This document shows, one piece after another, positions 54,954 to 63,588 of a DNA stretch of 64,000 bases (position 1 is its first letter; the number at the start of each line of letters is the position of its first letter). Source of the DNA: Rhizobium sp. G21. GTDB lineage: Bacteria > Pseudomonadota > Alphaproteobacteria > Rhizobiales > Rhizobiaceae. The notes below the pieces were generated by a model that was not told the DNA's origin, did not search any database, and saw only the letters and a list, made by a program, of their open reading frames with translations. The stretch lies in assembly GCF_014158035.1 (NCBI RefSeq), contig NZ_JACFXW010000002.1:124001-188000 (forward strand). The letters are read 5' to 3'. The position numbers and the translations under genes are program-made.

Positions 54954-55898
54954 ATGAACCTCACCGAAAAAGTCATCCGCGAACAGTTTCCGTTCTGGGA
55001 AATGGCGCTCGCGCAGCCGCTGCCTTCAGTGCCTGGTAAGACCGTGGTGATCACCGGCTGCGGCACTTCCTATTATCTCGCCCAGACGATCGCTGCCGCC
55101 TTCAACCACAATGGCCGCAACGCCATCGCCGTGCCGGGCGCCGAATGGGCGCGGCGAATGGGCGACTATCTCGCCGATCGCGGCGATGTCTGCGTGATCG
55201 GTCTGTCGCGCTCCGGCACGACCACCGAGACCGTCCAGGCCATCGAGGCGTCGCGGAATGCGGGTCTCGCGACCATCGCCATATCCTGCGAACCGGACAG
55301 CACGATCCTCAAGGCCGCCGACACGCCGATCTTTCTGCCGACCCATCAGGAAGAAGGCATCGTCATGACCGTGTCCGCTTCCCTGATGCTGCTGGCCGGC
55401 CTGCGAATGGCGGGGGCGTCGCTGGGCGCGATCGCGGAAGCCGAGGCGGCGCTTGAGGCGGCGGACGCCTGCGTTCCTCTGATCCGCGGACGCAGCCATT
55501 ACGTCTATCTCGGCGCCGGCCCGCTCTATGGCATGGCGACGGAGGGCTGCCTGAAATTGCAGGAAATGTCGATCACCTTCAGCCAGGCCTTTCATCCGCT
55601 CGAATATCGCCACGGCCCGATCAGCCTGATCGACGAAAACTCCGTGGTCGTCATTCTCTATTCGGTCGATACGCTGGAGGAGGAATCGCGCGTCGCCGAA
55701 GACGTTCGCGCCAAAAGCGCGAAGGTGATCGGCTTGGGCGGTCCGGGCGATCTGGAAATTCCGCTGTCGCAGACCGGTCTCGGTCGGGCGCTGGAGGTGC
55801 TTCCCGCGCTGCAGATCATCGGTGAACGCGTGGCCAACCAGAAGAATGTCGACACGGCGGCCCCGCGCCATCTGAGCAAGGTCGTCGTTCTCGGCTGA
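54954..55898 (+). CDS. SIS-domain protein, AgaS-like sugar isomerase/deaminase
   Basis: 314 residues from ATG 54954 with two SIS domains. VITGCGTSYYLAQTIAAAF and VCVIGLSRSGTTTETVQAIEASRNAG form the first phosphosugar site, and YVYLGAGPLYGMATEGCLKLQEMSIT with EYRHGPISLIDENSVVVIL the second, as in GlmS isomerase and AgaS. It converts an amino-sugar phosphate to the keto-sugar phosphate with loss of ammonia (galactosamine-6-P to tagatose-6-P for AgaS). In this operon that fits the kinase and AgaZ-like proteins. GlmS-like glucosamine-6-P activity is the alternative. Confidence 0.86.
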   Translation: MNLTEKVIREQFPFWEMALAQPLPSVPGKTVVITGCGTSYYLAQTIAAAFNHNGRNAIAVPGAEWARRMGDYLADRGDVCVIGLSRSGTTTETVQAIEASRNAGLATIAISCEPDSTILKAADTPIFLPTHQEEGIVMTVSASLMLLAGLRMAGASLGAIAEAEAALEAADACVPLIRGRSHYVYLGAGPLYGMATEGCLKLQEMSITFSQAFHPLEYRHGPISLIDENSVVVILYSVDTLEEESRVAEDVRAKSAKVIGLGGPGDLEIPLSQTGLGRALEVLPALQIIGERVANQKNVDTAAPRHLSKVVVLG

Positions 55899-56020
55899 TC
55901 CGGCCCCACCCATCTCGCTGTCGGTCGGCTCTGCGGTTCGCCACACGGCCGACCGGTGCGACGGCTTTATTTTCCCGGCGCTTTCGAGCGACCCGGCTGC
56001 ACTTCTCCGAAGAGGACGTC

Positions 56021-57076
56021 ATGGCGCAACTCTCCATCAACACCGTGGAAAAGGCCTATGCGAAGGTCAAAGTCATGCACGGCGTGAGCTTCGACGTGGC
56101 CGATGGCGAATTCGTCGCGCTGGTCGGACCCTCGGGCTGCGGAAAATCGACGCTGCTGCGCATGGTGGCGGGTCTGGAGACCATCACCGGCGGCACGATT
56201 TCCATCGGCGGCAAGATCGTCAATGACGTCGAGCCGAAGGACCGTGATCTGGCCATGGTTTTCCAGAACTATGCGCTCTACCCGCATATGACGGTGCGAG
56301 ACAATATGGGCTTCTCCATGAAGCTTCGAAATGCGCCGAAGACGGATATCGATGCGCGCGTGGCGGAAGCGGCGGCCATTCTCGGCCTGTCCGACTATCT
56401 CGACCGCTTGCCGAAGGAACTGTCCGGCGGCCAGCGGCAACGGGTCGCCATGGGCCGGGCGATCGTGCGTCAGCCCGCTCTGTTTCTGTTCGACGAGCCG
56501 CTGTCGAACCTCGACGCGGCCTTGCGTGTACAGATGCGGGCGGAGATCCGCGCGCTGCATGACCGCCTCGGCTCCACCTCGATCTTCGTGACCCATGATC
56601 AGGTCGAGGCCATGACTATGGCCGATCGCATCGTTGTGCTGAGGGCAGGGCGGCTGGAACAGGCGGGCGCGCCGCTGGAACTCTATGATCGGCCGGCTAA
56701 CTCTTTCGTCGCGGGCTTCATCGGTTCGCCGGCCATGAATCTCCTGGCCGGAACCGCCGCCGAGGGAAAACTGCGGATCGTCGGCCAGATCGACATCGAC
56801 GCCCGAACGACGGCATCCGGCCCGGTGCTGTGGGGCATCAGGCCGGAGCATCTCGACCTCGTCGCGCAGGGAACGCCCGGCGCGCTGAGCGTGTCCGTCA
56901 CCGCCGTTGAAAACACAGGCCACGCGACGTTCGTGATGGGAGACATGGCGGGCGTTCAGATGACTGCGCTGTTCACCGATCGACCTTCGATCCAGCGTGG
57001 AGAGACCATTCATCTCAAGCCACGCGCCGGAAAGGACCATCTGTTCGACGCGTCCACCGGCAGAAGGCTTGACTGA
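56021..57076 (+). CDS. Sugar ABC transporter ATP-binding protein (UgpC/MalK-like)
   Basis: 351 residues. Walker A GPSGCGKST, Q-loop VFQNYALYPHMTV, signature LSGGQRQRVAMGRAI, Walker B LFLFDEPLSNLDAALR and H-loop VTHDQVEAMTMADRI, then an OB-type regulatory tail (GFIGSPAMNLLAG, WGIRPEHLDLV). It is the natural ATPase for the permeases at 53191 and 54093, 122 bp after the SIS gene. The C-terminal part converges on the next transporter operon. Confidence 0.9.
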   Translation: MAQLSINTVEKAYAKVKVMHGVSFDVADGEFVALVGPSGCGKSTLLRMVAGLETITGGTISIGGKIVNDVEPKDRDLAMVFQNYALYPHMTVRDNMGFSMKLRNAPKTDIDARVAEAAAILGLSDYLDRLPKELSGGQRQRVAMGRAIVRQPALFLFDEPLSNLDAALRVQMRAEIRALHDRLGSTSIFVTHDQVEAMTMADRIVVLRAGRLEQAGAPLELYDRPANSFVAGFIGSPAMNLLAGTAAEGKLRIVGQIDIDARTTASGPVLWGIRPEHLDLVAQGTPGALSVSVTAVENTGHATFVMGDMAGVQMTALFTDRPSIQRGETIHLKPRAGKDHLFDASTGRRLD

Positions 57077-57109
57077 GGAAGACCGCCGCCGCGTCGGCTC
57101 GCTCTCGGT

Positions 57110-57910
57110 TCACTTCGACTTGAGGAAGATGTCGAGCCCGACGAGGCGGTCGAGCAATGCGATCGCTGCGCCCGCGCAGGCGATGAACACCACGGAGATG
57201 GCGGCCAGATCCGGTGTGATGATCGAGCGGATCGAATTGTAGATCTGCACCGGCAGCGTCACGCTTCGCGCATCGACGAGGAGCAGGCTGACCAGGAACT
57301 CGTTGAGCGCCAGGATGAACATCAGCAACGAGCCTGTGATCACGCCCGGCAGCACAGCGGGAAGCGTGATGTAGAAGAAGGTTTGAAGCGGCGGGGCGCC
57401 GCAATTGGCCGCCGCCAGCTCCAGATCCGGCGACAGATTGCTGGCGCTCGCCGTGACCGCCCAGATCATGAAAGGCAGGTTGATCACAGCGCAGGCAATG
57501 CCGACGGGCCAGAGTTGGCCCAACACGCCCATTTGTCCGAACGCGAGCATCATGCCGATGCCCGACCCGATCAACGGAATTGTAAAGGGCAACAGCAGAT
57601 AGACCTGAAGGGAGCGGGCGAAGCGCACCCGATATTTGGCGAGCGCGATCCCCGCCAATGTGCCCACCGGAATGGAAACCGCGGTGCAGATGGCCGCGAC
57701 GATCAACGAACGAACGAATGCCTGGCGCAGGTCGCCGGCCTGGAGGATCTTGGCGTACCATTGCAGCGATAGGCCATCCGGAGGAAAGGTGATGATGTTG
57801 CCGGCGGTGAACGAGGCTCCGAGGACGACGATGGTCGGCGCCGAAAGCATGATGAGCGCGGTGGCCACGAAAGCCCAGATCACGATCGATTTGCTGCGGG
57901 CGCCGGTCAT
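57110..57910 (-). CDS. Spermidine/putrescine-type ABC transporter permease (PotC-like)
   Basis: 266 residues, six membrane segments. IVVLGASFTAGNIITFPPDGLSLQWYAKIL is the typical PotC/YdcV periplasmic start, and LELAAANCGAPPLQTFFYITLPAVLPGVITG is the EAA loop. The ATG (MTGARSKS) overlaps the stop of the upstream permease. It is the last gene of the minus-strand polyamine/opine-type importer. Confidence 0.9.
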   Translation of the reverse strand: MTGARSKSIVIWAFVATALIMLSAPTIVVLGASFTAGNIITFPPDGLSLQWYAKILQAGDLRQAFVRSLIVAAICTAVSIPVGTLAGIALAKYRVRFARSLQVYLLLPFTIPLIGSGIGMMLAFGQMGVLGQLWPVGIACAVINLPFMIWAVTASASNLSPDLELAAANCGAPPLQTFFYITLPAVLPGVITGSLLMFILALNEFLVSLLLVDARSVTLPVQIYNSIRSIITPDLAAISVVFIACAGAAIALLDRLVGLDIFLKSK

Positions 57911-58851
57911 TTGCGGTCGCCGCCCATGGACAGAGTTCCGGCGCCGAACAGCATGAAGACGACCCCGACCAGGATCGAGCCGACCGCGACGAGCAGTAGC
58001 GAAAGCGTCGCGCCCAGCCCCTGATCGGACGTGCGGAAGAACTGGTCGTAAATGGCGTTGGCGATGAAATCCTGTGTGCCGCCGCCGAGGATCGCCGGAA
58101 TGGCGAAATCCGTCAGCGACAGGGTCAGGACGACGAGACCAGCTCCGACGAGGCCCGGTTTGGCCAAAGGCAGCAGAACGTGGAGGAAACTTCGTCCCCA
58201 ACTCGCGCCCAGCGAAGTTGCCGCCGCCTCGAGTTCCGCCGGGATGGCGGTCAAGGCAGGAGCCAGCATCAGCACAGCGAAAGGCAGCATATATTGGACG
58301 AGGCCGAAGAGAACGGCCGGATAATTGTAGAGAAGGCGCATCGGCTCGACGCCCACCAGGCCGAGCGCTTCGTTGACCATGCCCTGATTTCCCAGAATGA
58401 TCAGCCAGCCATAGGCGCGCACCACCTGACCGATGAAGAACGGCAGAAACAGCGCCACCAGCAGAAATTTGCGCAGCGCCGAAGACGGCGTCCGCACCAT
58501 CAGATAAGCGTAGGGAAAGGCGAAGATCAGCGTGATCACGGTGACGATCAGCGCCCCCACCAAGCTGCGACCGGCTACCGTGATGAAAAATTTCTCGGTC
58601 ATCGCGCGCTGATAATTGGCGAGCGTATAAGTCTCGGACATCAGGAACGTATTGGTGTCGAGCGTCCTGAGGCTTGCATCGCCGATCTGGATGAGGCCGA
58701 GCACGAGCAGGCCCACCAGCACGACGGCCGGCAGCAACATCAGATAGGGCAGCGTCCTCCGGAAGCTGGTCGGCCACAGGACGGCTGCGAGCCGTTCGAA
58801 GACATCCATGACGCGCCACGTCAGAGGATAGGCGACACGGGAAGCGCGCAT
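57907..58851 (-). CDS. Spermidine/putrescine-type ABC transporter permease (PotB-like)
   Basis: About 314 residues from ATG 58851 (MRASRVAYPL), behind AAAGGA; a GTG at 58875 lacks a ribosome site. LPYLMLLPAVVLVGLLVLGLIQIG is the first helix. NYQRAMTEKFFITVAGRSL, LVALFLPFFIGQVVRAYGWLIILGNQG and the EAA loop LEAAATSLGASWGRSFLHVLLPLAKPG are hallmarks of PotB-type permeases. Overlaps the PotC-like gene by 4 bp. Confidence 0.9.
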   Translation of the reverse strand: MRASRVAYPLTWRVMDVFERLAAVLWPTSFRRTLPYLMLLPAVVLVGLLVLGLIQIGDASLRTLDTNTFLMSETYTLANYQRAMTEKFFITVAGRSLVGALIVTVITLIFAFPYAYLMVRTPSSALRKFLLVALFLPFFIGQVVRAYGWLIILGNQGMVNEALGLVGVEPMRLLYNYPAVLFGLVQYMLPFAVLMLAPALTAIPAELEAAATSLGASWGRSFLHVLLPLAKPGLVGAGLVVLTLSLTDFAIPAILGGGTQDFIANAIYDQFFRTSDQGLGATLSLLLVAVGSILVGVVFMLFGAGTLSMGGDRK

Positions 58852-58930
58852 GAGTCCGGTCCTTTTGCCGTTCACGAGGCGGAGAGAAGGCGTCGCGATG
58901 ACGAAGATGGATTGCAGGGCGAAGCGGAAG

Positions 58931-58956
58931 GCCCGCCGCCTCGGAAGGCGGCGGGC
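58931..58956 (-). terminator. GC-rich hairpin between binding protein and permease genes
   Basis: Perfect 11-bp stem GCCCGCCGCCT / AGGCGGCGGGC with 4-base loop CGGA, just downstream of the binding-protein stop on the minus strand. No T-run. It parallels the hairpins after three other binding-protein genes in this window. Confidence 0.65.
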
Positions 58957-58966
58957 GCCACAGGGA

Positions 58967-60082
58967 TCAACCCTGCATGATTTCCTTGAACTTGGCGAAC
59001 CACTGGCTTTCGTTCTCGACCTGGACCTTCGACGAGATGCGGATCAGATGTTTGAACTGCTCCTCGGTCGTCGGATAGGACGGGTCGTTTGCGAGGTCGG
59101 CCGGGGGCTTCACGCCCGGAATGACGCCGGGCAGACCGAGTCCGTCGAGCCAGATCTGCTGGGCTTCCTGGGTCAGCGCATGGTTGATGTATTGCTTGGC
59201 CCAATAGAGCTCGTTCTCCGGAAGTCCCTTGGGGATCCAGAGACCGTCGGTATCGAACTTCGCCCCTTCCTCGGGCACCACCCAGGCGATCTCGATGCCG
59301 TTCTTCTTGGCTTCGCGGGCGTTGGTCGAAATCGTGCAGGCGGCGTCGATCTCACCCTTCTGGAACCATGTGGTGAAGTCGGGATCTTCACCCAAGAGCG
59401 GCTGCTGTTCCTTGATCTTCGAAATAAAGTCCCAGGCCGGCTGCATGTTGCCCGGGATGTCCTCGAGCTTGCCGCCGCCGGCGACCTGGGCCGGGAAGTG
59501 GAAGCCGATGCCGTCGTTGTACAGCGCGATGCGCCCCTTCAGCTTGGGGTCGAGCAGATCCTTCCACGACTTCGGCGCGCCGTTCGGGAAGGCGGAGGGG
59601 CGATAGGCCAAGACATAGACATAGCCATAGGTGTTGACGATCGGGTAGCCGTCGAGGCCAACAGGCTTGGCGAGGTCCGTCGCGTTCTTCAGGTTCGGCA
59701 GATCCGAGAGATCCTCCGTCACGCCCCGCAGCGCCGACTTGGTGGCGTTGGTGGTGGTGTCCCAATTGATGTGGATCGGCGGAACGCGCTTCTGAGCGAC
59801 GGCCGCCCAGACTTTTGGCTGGATTTCGTTGTCTTCGGTCAGGTCGTGGCGAACCGCAATTCCGGTCGCCTTGGTGAAGCTGTCGGATACGCCGGCCTTG
59901 AGCGCATCCACCCAGCTTCCGCCCCAGGCGCGCACGATGATTTCGGCGGGCTTTTCCGGTTCCTGGGCGAAGGCGCGGCCGACGCCGAGGGTCGACAGAC
60001 CGGCGGACGCGCCGGCCGCCGCCATGGACGCCAGTATGGTGCGGCGACGGAGCGGGGCATTCATAGATTTTTCATGCGACAT
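58967..60082 (-). CDS. Polyamine/opine-type ABC transporter substrate-binding protein (PotD-like)
   Basis: 371 residues. The N-terminus APLRRRTILASMAAAGASAGLSTLGVGRAFAQ is a Tat-like signal. The mature protein begins IIVRAWGGSWVDALKAGVSDSFTKATGIAVRHD, then PPIHINWDTT, YGYVYVLAYRPSAFP and SWKDLLDPKLKGRIALYNDG, the fold of PotD/FutA/family-1 proteins. GGAGAGTG precedes the ATG. Ligand unknown; members bind polyamines, opines, thiamine or ferric ions. Confidence 0.88.
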   Translation of the reverse strand: MSHEKSMNAPLRRRTILASMAAAGASAGLSTLGVGRAFAQEPEKPAEIIVRAWGGSWVDALKAGVSDSFTKATGIAVRHDLTEDNEIQPKVWAAVAQKRVPPIHINWDTTTNATKSALRGVTEDLSDLPNLKNATDLAKPVGLDGYPIVNTYGYVYVLAYRPSAFPNGAPKSWKDLLDPKLKGRIALYNDGIGFHFPAQVAGGGKLEDIPGNMQPAWDFISKIKEQQPLLGEDPDFTTWFQKGEIDAACTISTNAREAKKNGIEIAWVVPEEGAKFDTDGLWIPKGLPENELYWAKQYINHALTQEAQQIWLDGLGLPGVIPGVKPPADLANDPSYPTTEEQFKHLIRISSKVQVENESQWFAKFKEIMQG

Positions 60083-60115
60083 GTAACACTCTCCTCTGGC
60101 TCGACCTTCTGAGGG

Positions 60116-61225
60116 TCATTTTTGAAAGACATGCATATCCCGTGCATTCCAGCCCAGACAGACCTCCTCCCCGGGACTGAACTGCAGATGCGTCTCGGGA
60201 TCGTGATCGAAGACGCGCATGAGCGCGTCCCCCAGTTCCCCGACACGGATTTCATAGACGACACGCTCGCCTTCGAAAATGCAGTCGACGACGCGCCCGG
60301 CCACCACCGTTTCCAGGCCGGCGAGACCGTCGCCCTTTACGGCGATGCGGACCTGCTCGGCGCGCACTGCCCCGGCGCAGCGGGAACCTACCGCAAGCTT
60401 CGGATCGGCGGCGACGCCGGCGAGGCGTCGGCCATTCGATTCGATCGCCGCCGCCGGCGCCGAGAGATCGACGACCCTGCCGTCGATGAAATTGGTGACC
60501 CCGATGAAATTGGCGACGAAGGCGTTGGACGGCGTCCGATAGGCGTCGACGGGCCGCGCATTCTGCTGGATCTCGCCGTCATTCATGACGATGACCTCGT
60601 CGGACACCACCAGGGCCTCCCGCTGATCGTGGGTGACATTGATCGTCGTCACGCCGAGTTCCTTTTGGATACGTCGAAATTCGAGCTGCATCTCTTCGCG
60701 CAGCTTGCGATCCAGCGCGGCCAGCGGTTCGTCGAGCAGCAACAGGTCCGGTTCGAACACGAGCGCGCGGGCGATGGCGACACGCTGCTGCTGGCCGCCC
60801 GAGAGCTCGCCGATCCGCCGGTCGCCATAACCGCCGAGCCGAACGAGGTCGAGATATTTTTCGACCTTCTCGGGGATGACGCGGGCGTCGTGGCGACGCA
60901 TTTTCAGCGGGAAGGCGATGTTTTCCCCAGCCGTCATATGCGGGAAGAGCGCGAGCTTCTGGAAGACCATGCCGATGGCGCGCCGATGCGCCGGCACCGC
61001 GCTTACCGGGCGGGCGCTGATGAAGATCTCGCCGCTGGTCGGGCGGTCAAAGCCGGCGATCATGCGAAGAAGCGTCGTCTTGCCTGAGCCGGACGGACCC
61101 AGGATGGTGAGAAAGCGCCCTTTGGGCAGATCGAACGAGGCGTTCTTCACAGCCTGGACCGCGCCGAATTTCATTCCGACATTCTGAACGGAAACAGCGA
61201 TCTGGTCGGCGGCTGCAGCGCCCAT
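60116..61225 (-). CDS. Spermidine/putrescine-type ABC transporter ATP-binding protein (PotA-like)
   Basis: 369 residues from MGAAAADQIAVSVQNV (ATG 61225, behind AGGGGGA); an open frame further upstream crosses the promoter. Walker A GPSGSGKTT, Q-loop VFQKLALFPHMT, signature LSGGQQQRVAIARAL, Walker B LLLLDEPLAALDRKL and H-loop VTHDQREALVVSDEV, then a TOBE tail from about residue 260. First gene of the importer operon; the binding protein follows 33 bp downstream. Confidence 0.9.
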   Translation of the reverse strand: MGAAAADQIAVSVQNVGMKFGAVQAVKNASFDLPKGRFLTILGPSGSGKTTLLRMIAGFDRPTSGEIFISARPVSAVPAHRRAIGMVFQKLALFPHMTAGENIAFPLKMRRHDARVIPEKVEKYLDLVRLGGYGDRRIGELSGGQQQRVAIARALVFEPDLLLLDEPLAALDRKLREEMQLEFRRIQKELGVTTINVTHDQREALVVSDEVIVMNDGEIQQNARPVDAYRTPSNAFVANFIGVTNFIDGRVVDLSAPAAAIESNGRRLAGVAADPKLAVGSRCAGAVRAEQVRIAVKGDGLAGLETVVAGRVVDCIFEGERVVYEIRVGELGDALMRVFDHDPETHLQFSPGEEVCLGWNARDMHVFQK

Positions 61226-61562
61226 GGCATGTCCCCCTGCGTATCTCTGCTCGGAGTTTTTCTCCGAACGCCATCGGCTGGCGGTCTTTCGGCCCGGACC
61301 AATTGGGCGTTCGATGACAGATGTATAAACATATTCATACAAGTGTCGTCAATCGACCATCGGGGAAGTCGGCCCCATTATCCGCCGCGGTGAATGTATG
61401 CGGCGGCGGCGATGTGAACGCGTAGCGGACGGTATGAGCGGCTCGTTGCGAAGGCCCAAAGGCGCGGCATTTGGATCTTGTCCCGGCTCCCTCCTTGCGT
61501 CGCCCGCCATTGGAGGTAAACTGATGGCGTTATCGACATGGAAAGCTGGGAGGAGCGACTTC
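61226..61562. other. Regulatory gap upstream of the polyamine-type importer
   Basis: About 340 bp without a convincing gene. It contains TGTATAAA-CATA-TTCATACA (61322-61341), a near-perfect palindrome (7 of 8), a likely operator about 100 bp from the importer start. It also holds TCGGAG-TTTTT-CTCCGA (61251-61267) and CCGCCGC / GCGGCGG (61382-61406, 11-base loop). No regulator gene is visible next to it. Confidence 0.5.
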
Positions 61563-61934
61563 ATGAGACGGATGTGGCCTGACGACCTCGACTTCATACT
61601 GAACGACGCGGAGGAGGTGACGCTTGAGGAGCCGGGAAGCGGCGAAGCCGGTTCGGCGAAAGAGGGGCATGGGTCGCGCCAGGCGTTGCGCCTGAGGATT
61701 ACGCAGCAGGATTTCGAGCGGATCTGGCCTTTGGCCGAAGCGCGCTACCGGCTGGGCGGCGCCCGGCTCGGCAAGGCGATTACGCTCATCACCACCAATC
61801 CGCACTATCATCGTTGGCACCCCACGGACGGCGGCGTCGAGGAGCATGTGAGCGAGAGCGGCCGGCAGGTGACGACGAACTATGTCATCGTCCATTTTCT
61901 CCTCGACGATGTGCGGGAGACGGTCGACGCCTGA
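61563..61934 (+). CDS. Conserved-looking hypothetical protein
   Basis: About 123 residues from MRRMWPDDLDFIL, behind GGGAGGAG 8 bp upstream. An in-frame ATG at 61524 behind GGAGG is an alternative, giving 136 residues. Not recognised. The sequence is hydrophilic, with an acidic N-terminal half (DAEEVTLEEPGSGEAGS) and a folded-looking C-terminal half (LRLRITQQDFERIWPLAEARYRLGGARLGKAITLITTNPHYHRWH). No membrane segment, signal or Cys cluster. It stands alone between two divergent transcription units. Confidence 0.5.
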   Translation: MRRMWPDDLDFILNDAEEVTLEEPGSGEAGSAKEGHGSRQALRLRITQQDFERIWPLAEARYRLGGARLGKAITLITTNPHYHRWHPTDGGVEEHVSESGRQVTTNYVIVHFLLDDVRETVDA

Positions 61935-62123
61935 GAACGAAGACCTCGCTTTTTCGCGAGATAAGACATCTCCGCCGGAACAAGGAGGCGGAGATGTCTG
62001 AAAGCCGGCTTCAAGCCTTTTGTCGAGCGGCGACGACGTCCTTTCGTCCCACCGGCAAGGCGGCGCAGCCTTGCGATTGGCTCTCGCAATCCTTCCAGCT
62101 TGGCGAAACCATCCGGGGGCGGC

Positions 62124-63584
62124 TCAGCCGACCACCGCTTCCGCTTCGATCTCGACCTCATAGTCGCCGATCAGATTGCCGGCCTCGATCAGCGTGTTGG
62201 CCGGCAAGACCCCGCCGAAGACGCGGCCATGGGCGCGCGACACCGGTTCCCATTGATTGGCGTCCTTCAGGTAGATGCGGGTGCGCACCACGTCTTCCAT
62301 CTTGCCGCCGAGCGGGGCGAGCGAGGCGGCGATCTTGTCGAGGATATAGGTCGCTTGCGCGCCGGCGTCTCCCGGGGCGACGCAGCGGTTGGCGCCATGC
62401 GTGGCGGTGGTGCCGGAGACGAGAATGCGGTCGCCGACGCGGACCGCGCGGCTATAGCCGGCGATCGGCTCCCAGACGCTGCCCGAGGAGACTCTGAGAC
62501 GATCAGGGCGTCCCGGCACGGGAACGGCCTGGTAGACCGAGGGGATCGCGTCGAGATGATGGCTGAGGTCGCCGGACGCCGTGAGGAATGGCGGCTTGCG
62601 ATATTCATCGCCGCAATCGCCGGGAATGGGCGTGGTCTGCGCGAAAGCCGCATTGAGCGCGGCATGGTCGTCAGCGTCGAGCGCGAAGCGGAAGACATTG
62701 AGATTGTCGTCGCGATGCTCGCTCTCTCCTAGGCGCGCGCCGATGATCGTGGCGGCGACGGCCTCATGTTCGAGCACCCAGCGGCTTGCGACATTCGACA
62801 GCGAGACATTGTGCTTGCGACCGATGCTTGAGGCGGCGCGGAGGATCGCCTGATAGGGCTCCCAGCCGCCGGCCGCATCGATGAAGCGCTTGTATTTCGA
62901 CCGGCTCCAATCGGCGATCTCGGTGGGTTCGGGCTTGCCGAGCCACTTTTCCGAGAGGAAGCCGCCGCACAGCGTGCCATAGGCGAGAAGCTTCACGCCG
63001 GATCTGGCGCAGACGCGCGAGAGATCGCCGGCGGCGCGGCGGTCGATCAGCGAGAAAGATACCTGATTGCTGACGATCTCGATGCCGTCGGCCAAGGCCA
63101 GCGCCAAATGCGCCGCATCGACATTGGTGAGGCCGAGCGCGCCGATGAGGCCTTCTTCCTTCATCGCCTGCATTTCATGCAGCGCGTCGAGCCAGGCCGG
63201 ATGTTCAAACGTCCACCAGTGAAATTGCAGCAGATCGATCTTGGAGACGTTCAACCGCTCCAATCGCTCCTCGACGCCGCGCCGCACGATCTCGCGGGTC
63301 ATCGGGCCGGGCTCGGGGCACCATTTGGTAAAGGCGCGCGGTCTGTCGGCGGTGTCGAAGCGGGCCAGCAGGCGGCCGGTGATGATCTCGGCAGAGCCGT
63401 AATGATCGGCCATGTCGAATGTGTCGAAGCCCGCCTTCGCATAGGCGGCCAGCGCATCGGCGCCGGTGTCGGGATCGATGGTTGCGCCGTTCTTCTCGAT
63501 ATCGGCGACCTGCCAGAGGCCGCAGACGAGGCGGCTGATCTCCAGATCGGGAGTGAGGCGGATACGGTCGGGGCGGGCGGTCAT
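62124..63584 (-). CDS. Aldo/keto reductase fused to a C-terminal RidA-family domain
   Basis: 486 residues. Residues 1 to about 330 are an aldo/keto reductase: FDMADHYGSAEIITGRLL (catalytic Asp and Tyr of the AKR tetrad), then FTKWCPEPG with the Lys, LLQFHWWTFEHPAW with the His, and TIIGARLGESEHRDDNLN near the cofactor tail. Residues about 350-486 are a RidA/YjgF domain: YSRAVRVGDRILVSGTTATHG, TYILDKIAASLAPLGGKMEDVVRTRIYLKD (with the conserved Arg of RTRIY) and ANTLIEAGNLIGDYEVEIEAEAVVG. RidA deaminates reactive imines. It converges with the LivM gene direction and starts 5 bp from the LivM stop. Confidence 0.87.
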   Translation of the reverse strand: MTARPDRIRLTPDLEISRLVCGLWQVADIEKNGATIDPDTGADALAAYAKAGFDTFDMADHYGSAEIITGRLLARFDTADRPRAFTKWCPEPGPMTREIVRRGVEERLERLNVSKIDLLQFHWWTFEHPAWLDALHEMQAMKEEGLIGALGLTNVDAAHLALALADGIEIVSNQVSFSLIDRRAAGDLSRVCARSGVKLLAYGTLCGGFLSEKWLGKPEPTEIADWSRSKYKRFIDAAGGWEPYQAILRAASSIGRKHNVSLSNVASRWVLEHEAVAATIIGARLGESEHRDDNLNVFRFALDADDHAALNAAFAQTTPIPGDCGDEYRKPPFLTASGDLSHHLDAIPSVYQAVPVPGRPDRLRVSSGSVWEPIAGYSRAVRVGDRILVSGTTATHGANRCVAPGDAGAQATYILDKIAASLAPLGGKMEDVVRTRIYLKDANQWEPVSRAHGRVFGGVLPANTLIEAGNLIGDYEVEIEAEAVVG

Positions 63585-63588
63585 GATG

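Noticed and set aside
54093..55898. Apparent fusion of a MalG-type permease with a SIS-domain protein
   Set aside because: A frame slip at 54873-54876 bypasses the natural permease stop at 54942. The SIS gene has its own ATG at 54954, so these are two genes.
57110..58819. A single 569-residue minus-strand permease
   Set aside because: The upstream half of this frame is a shadow of the PotB-like gene. The real PotC-like gene starts at 57910, overlapping the PotB-like stop.
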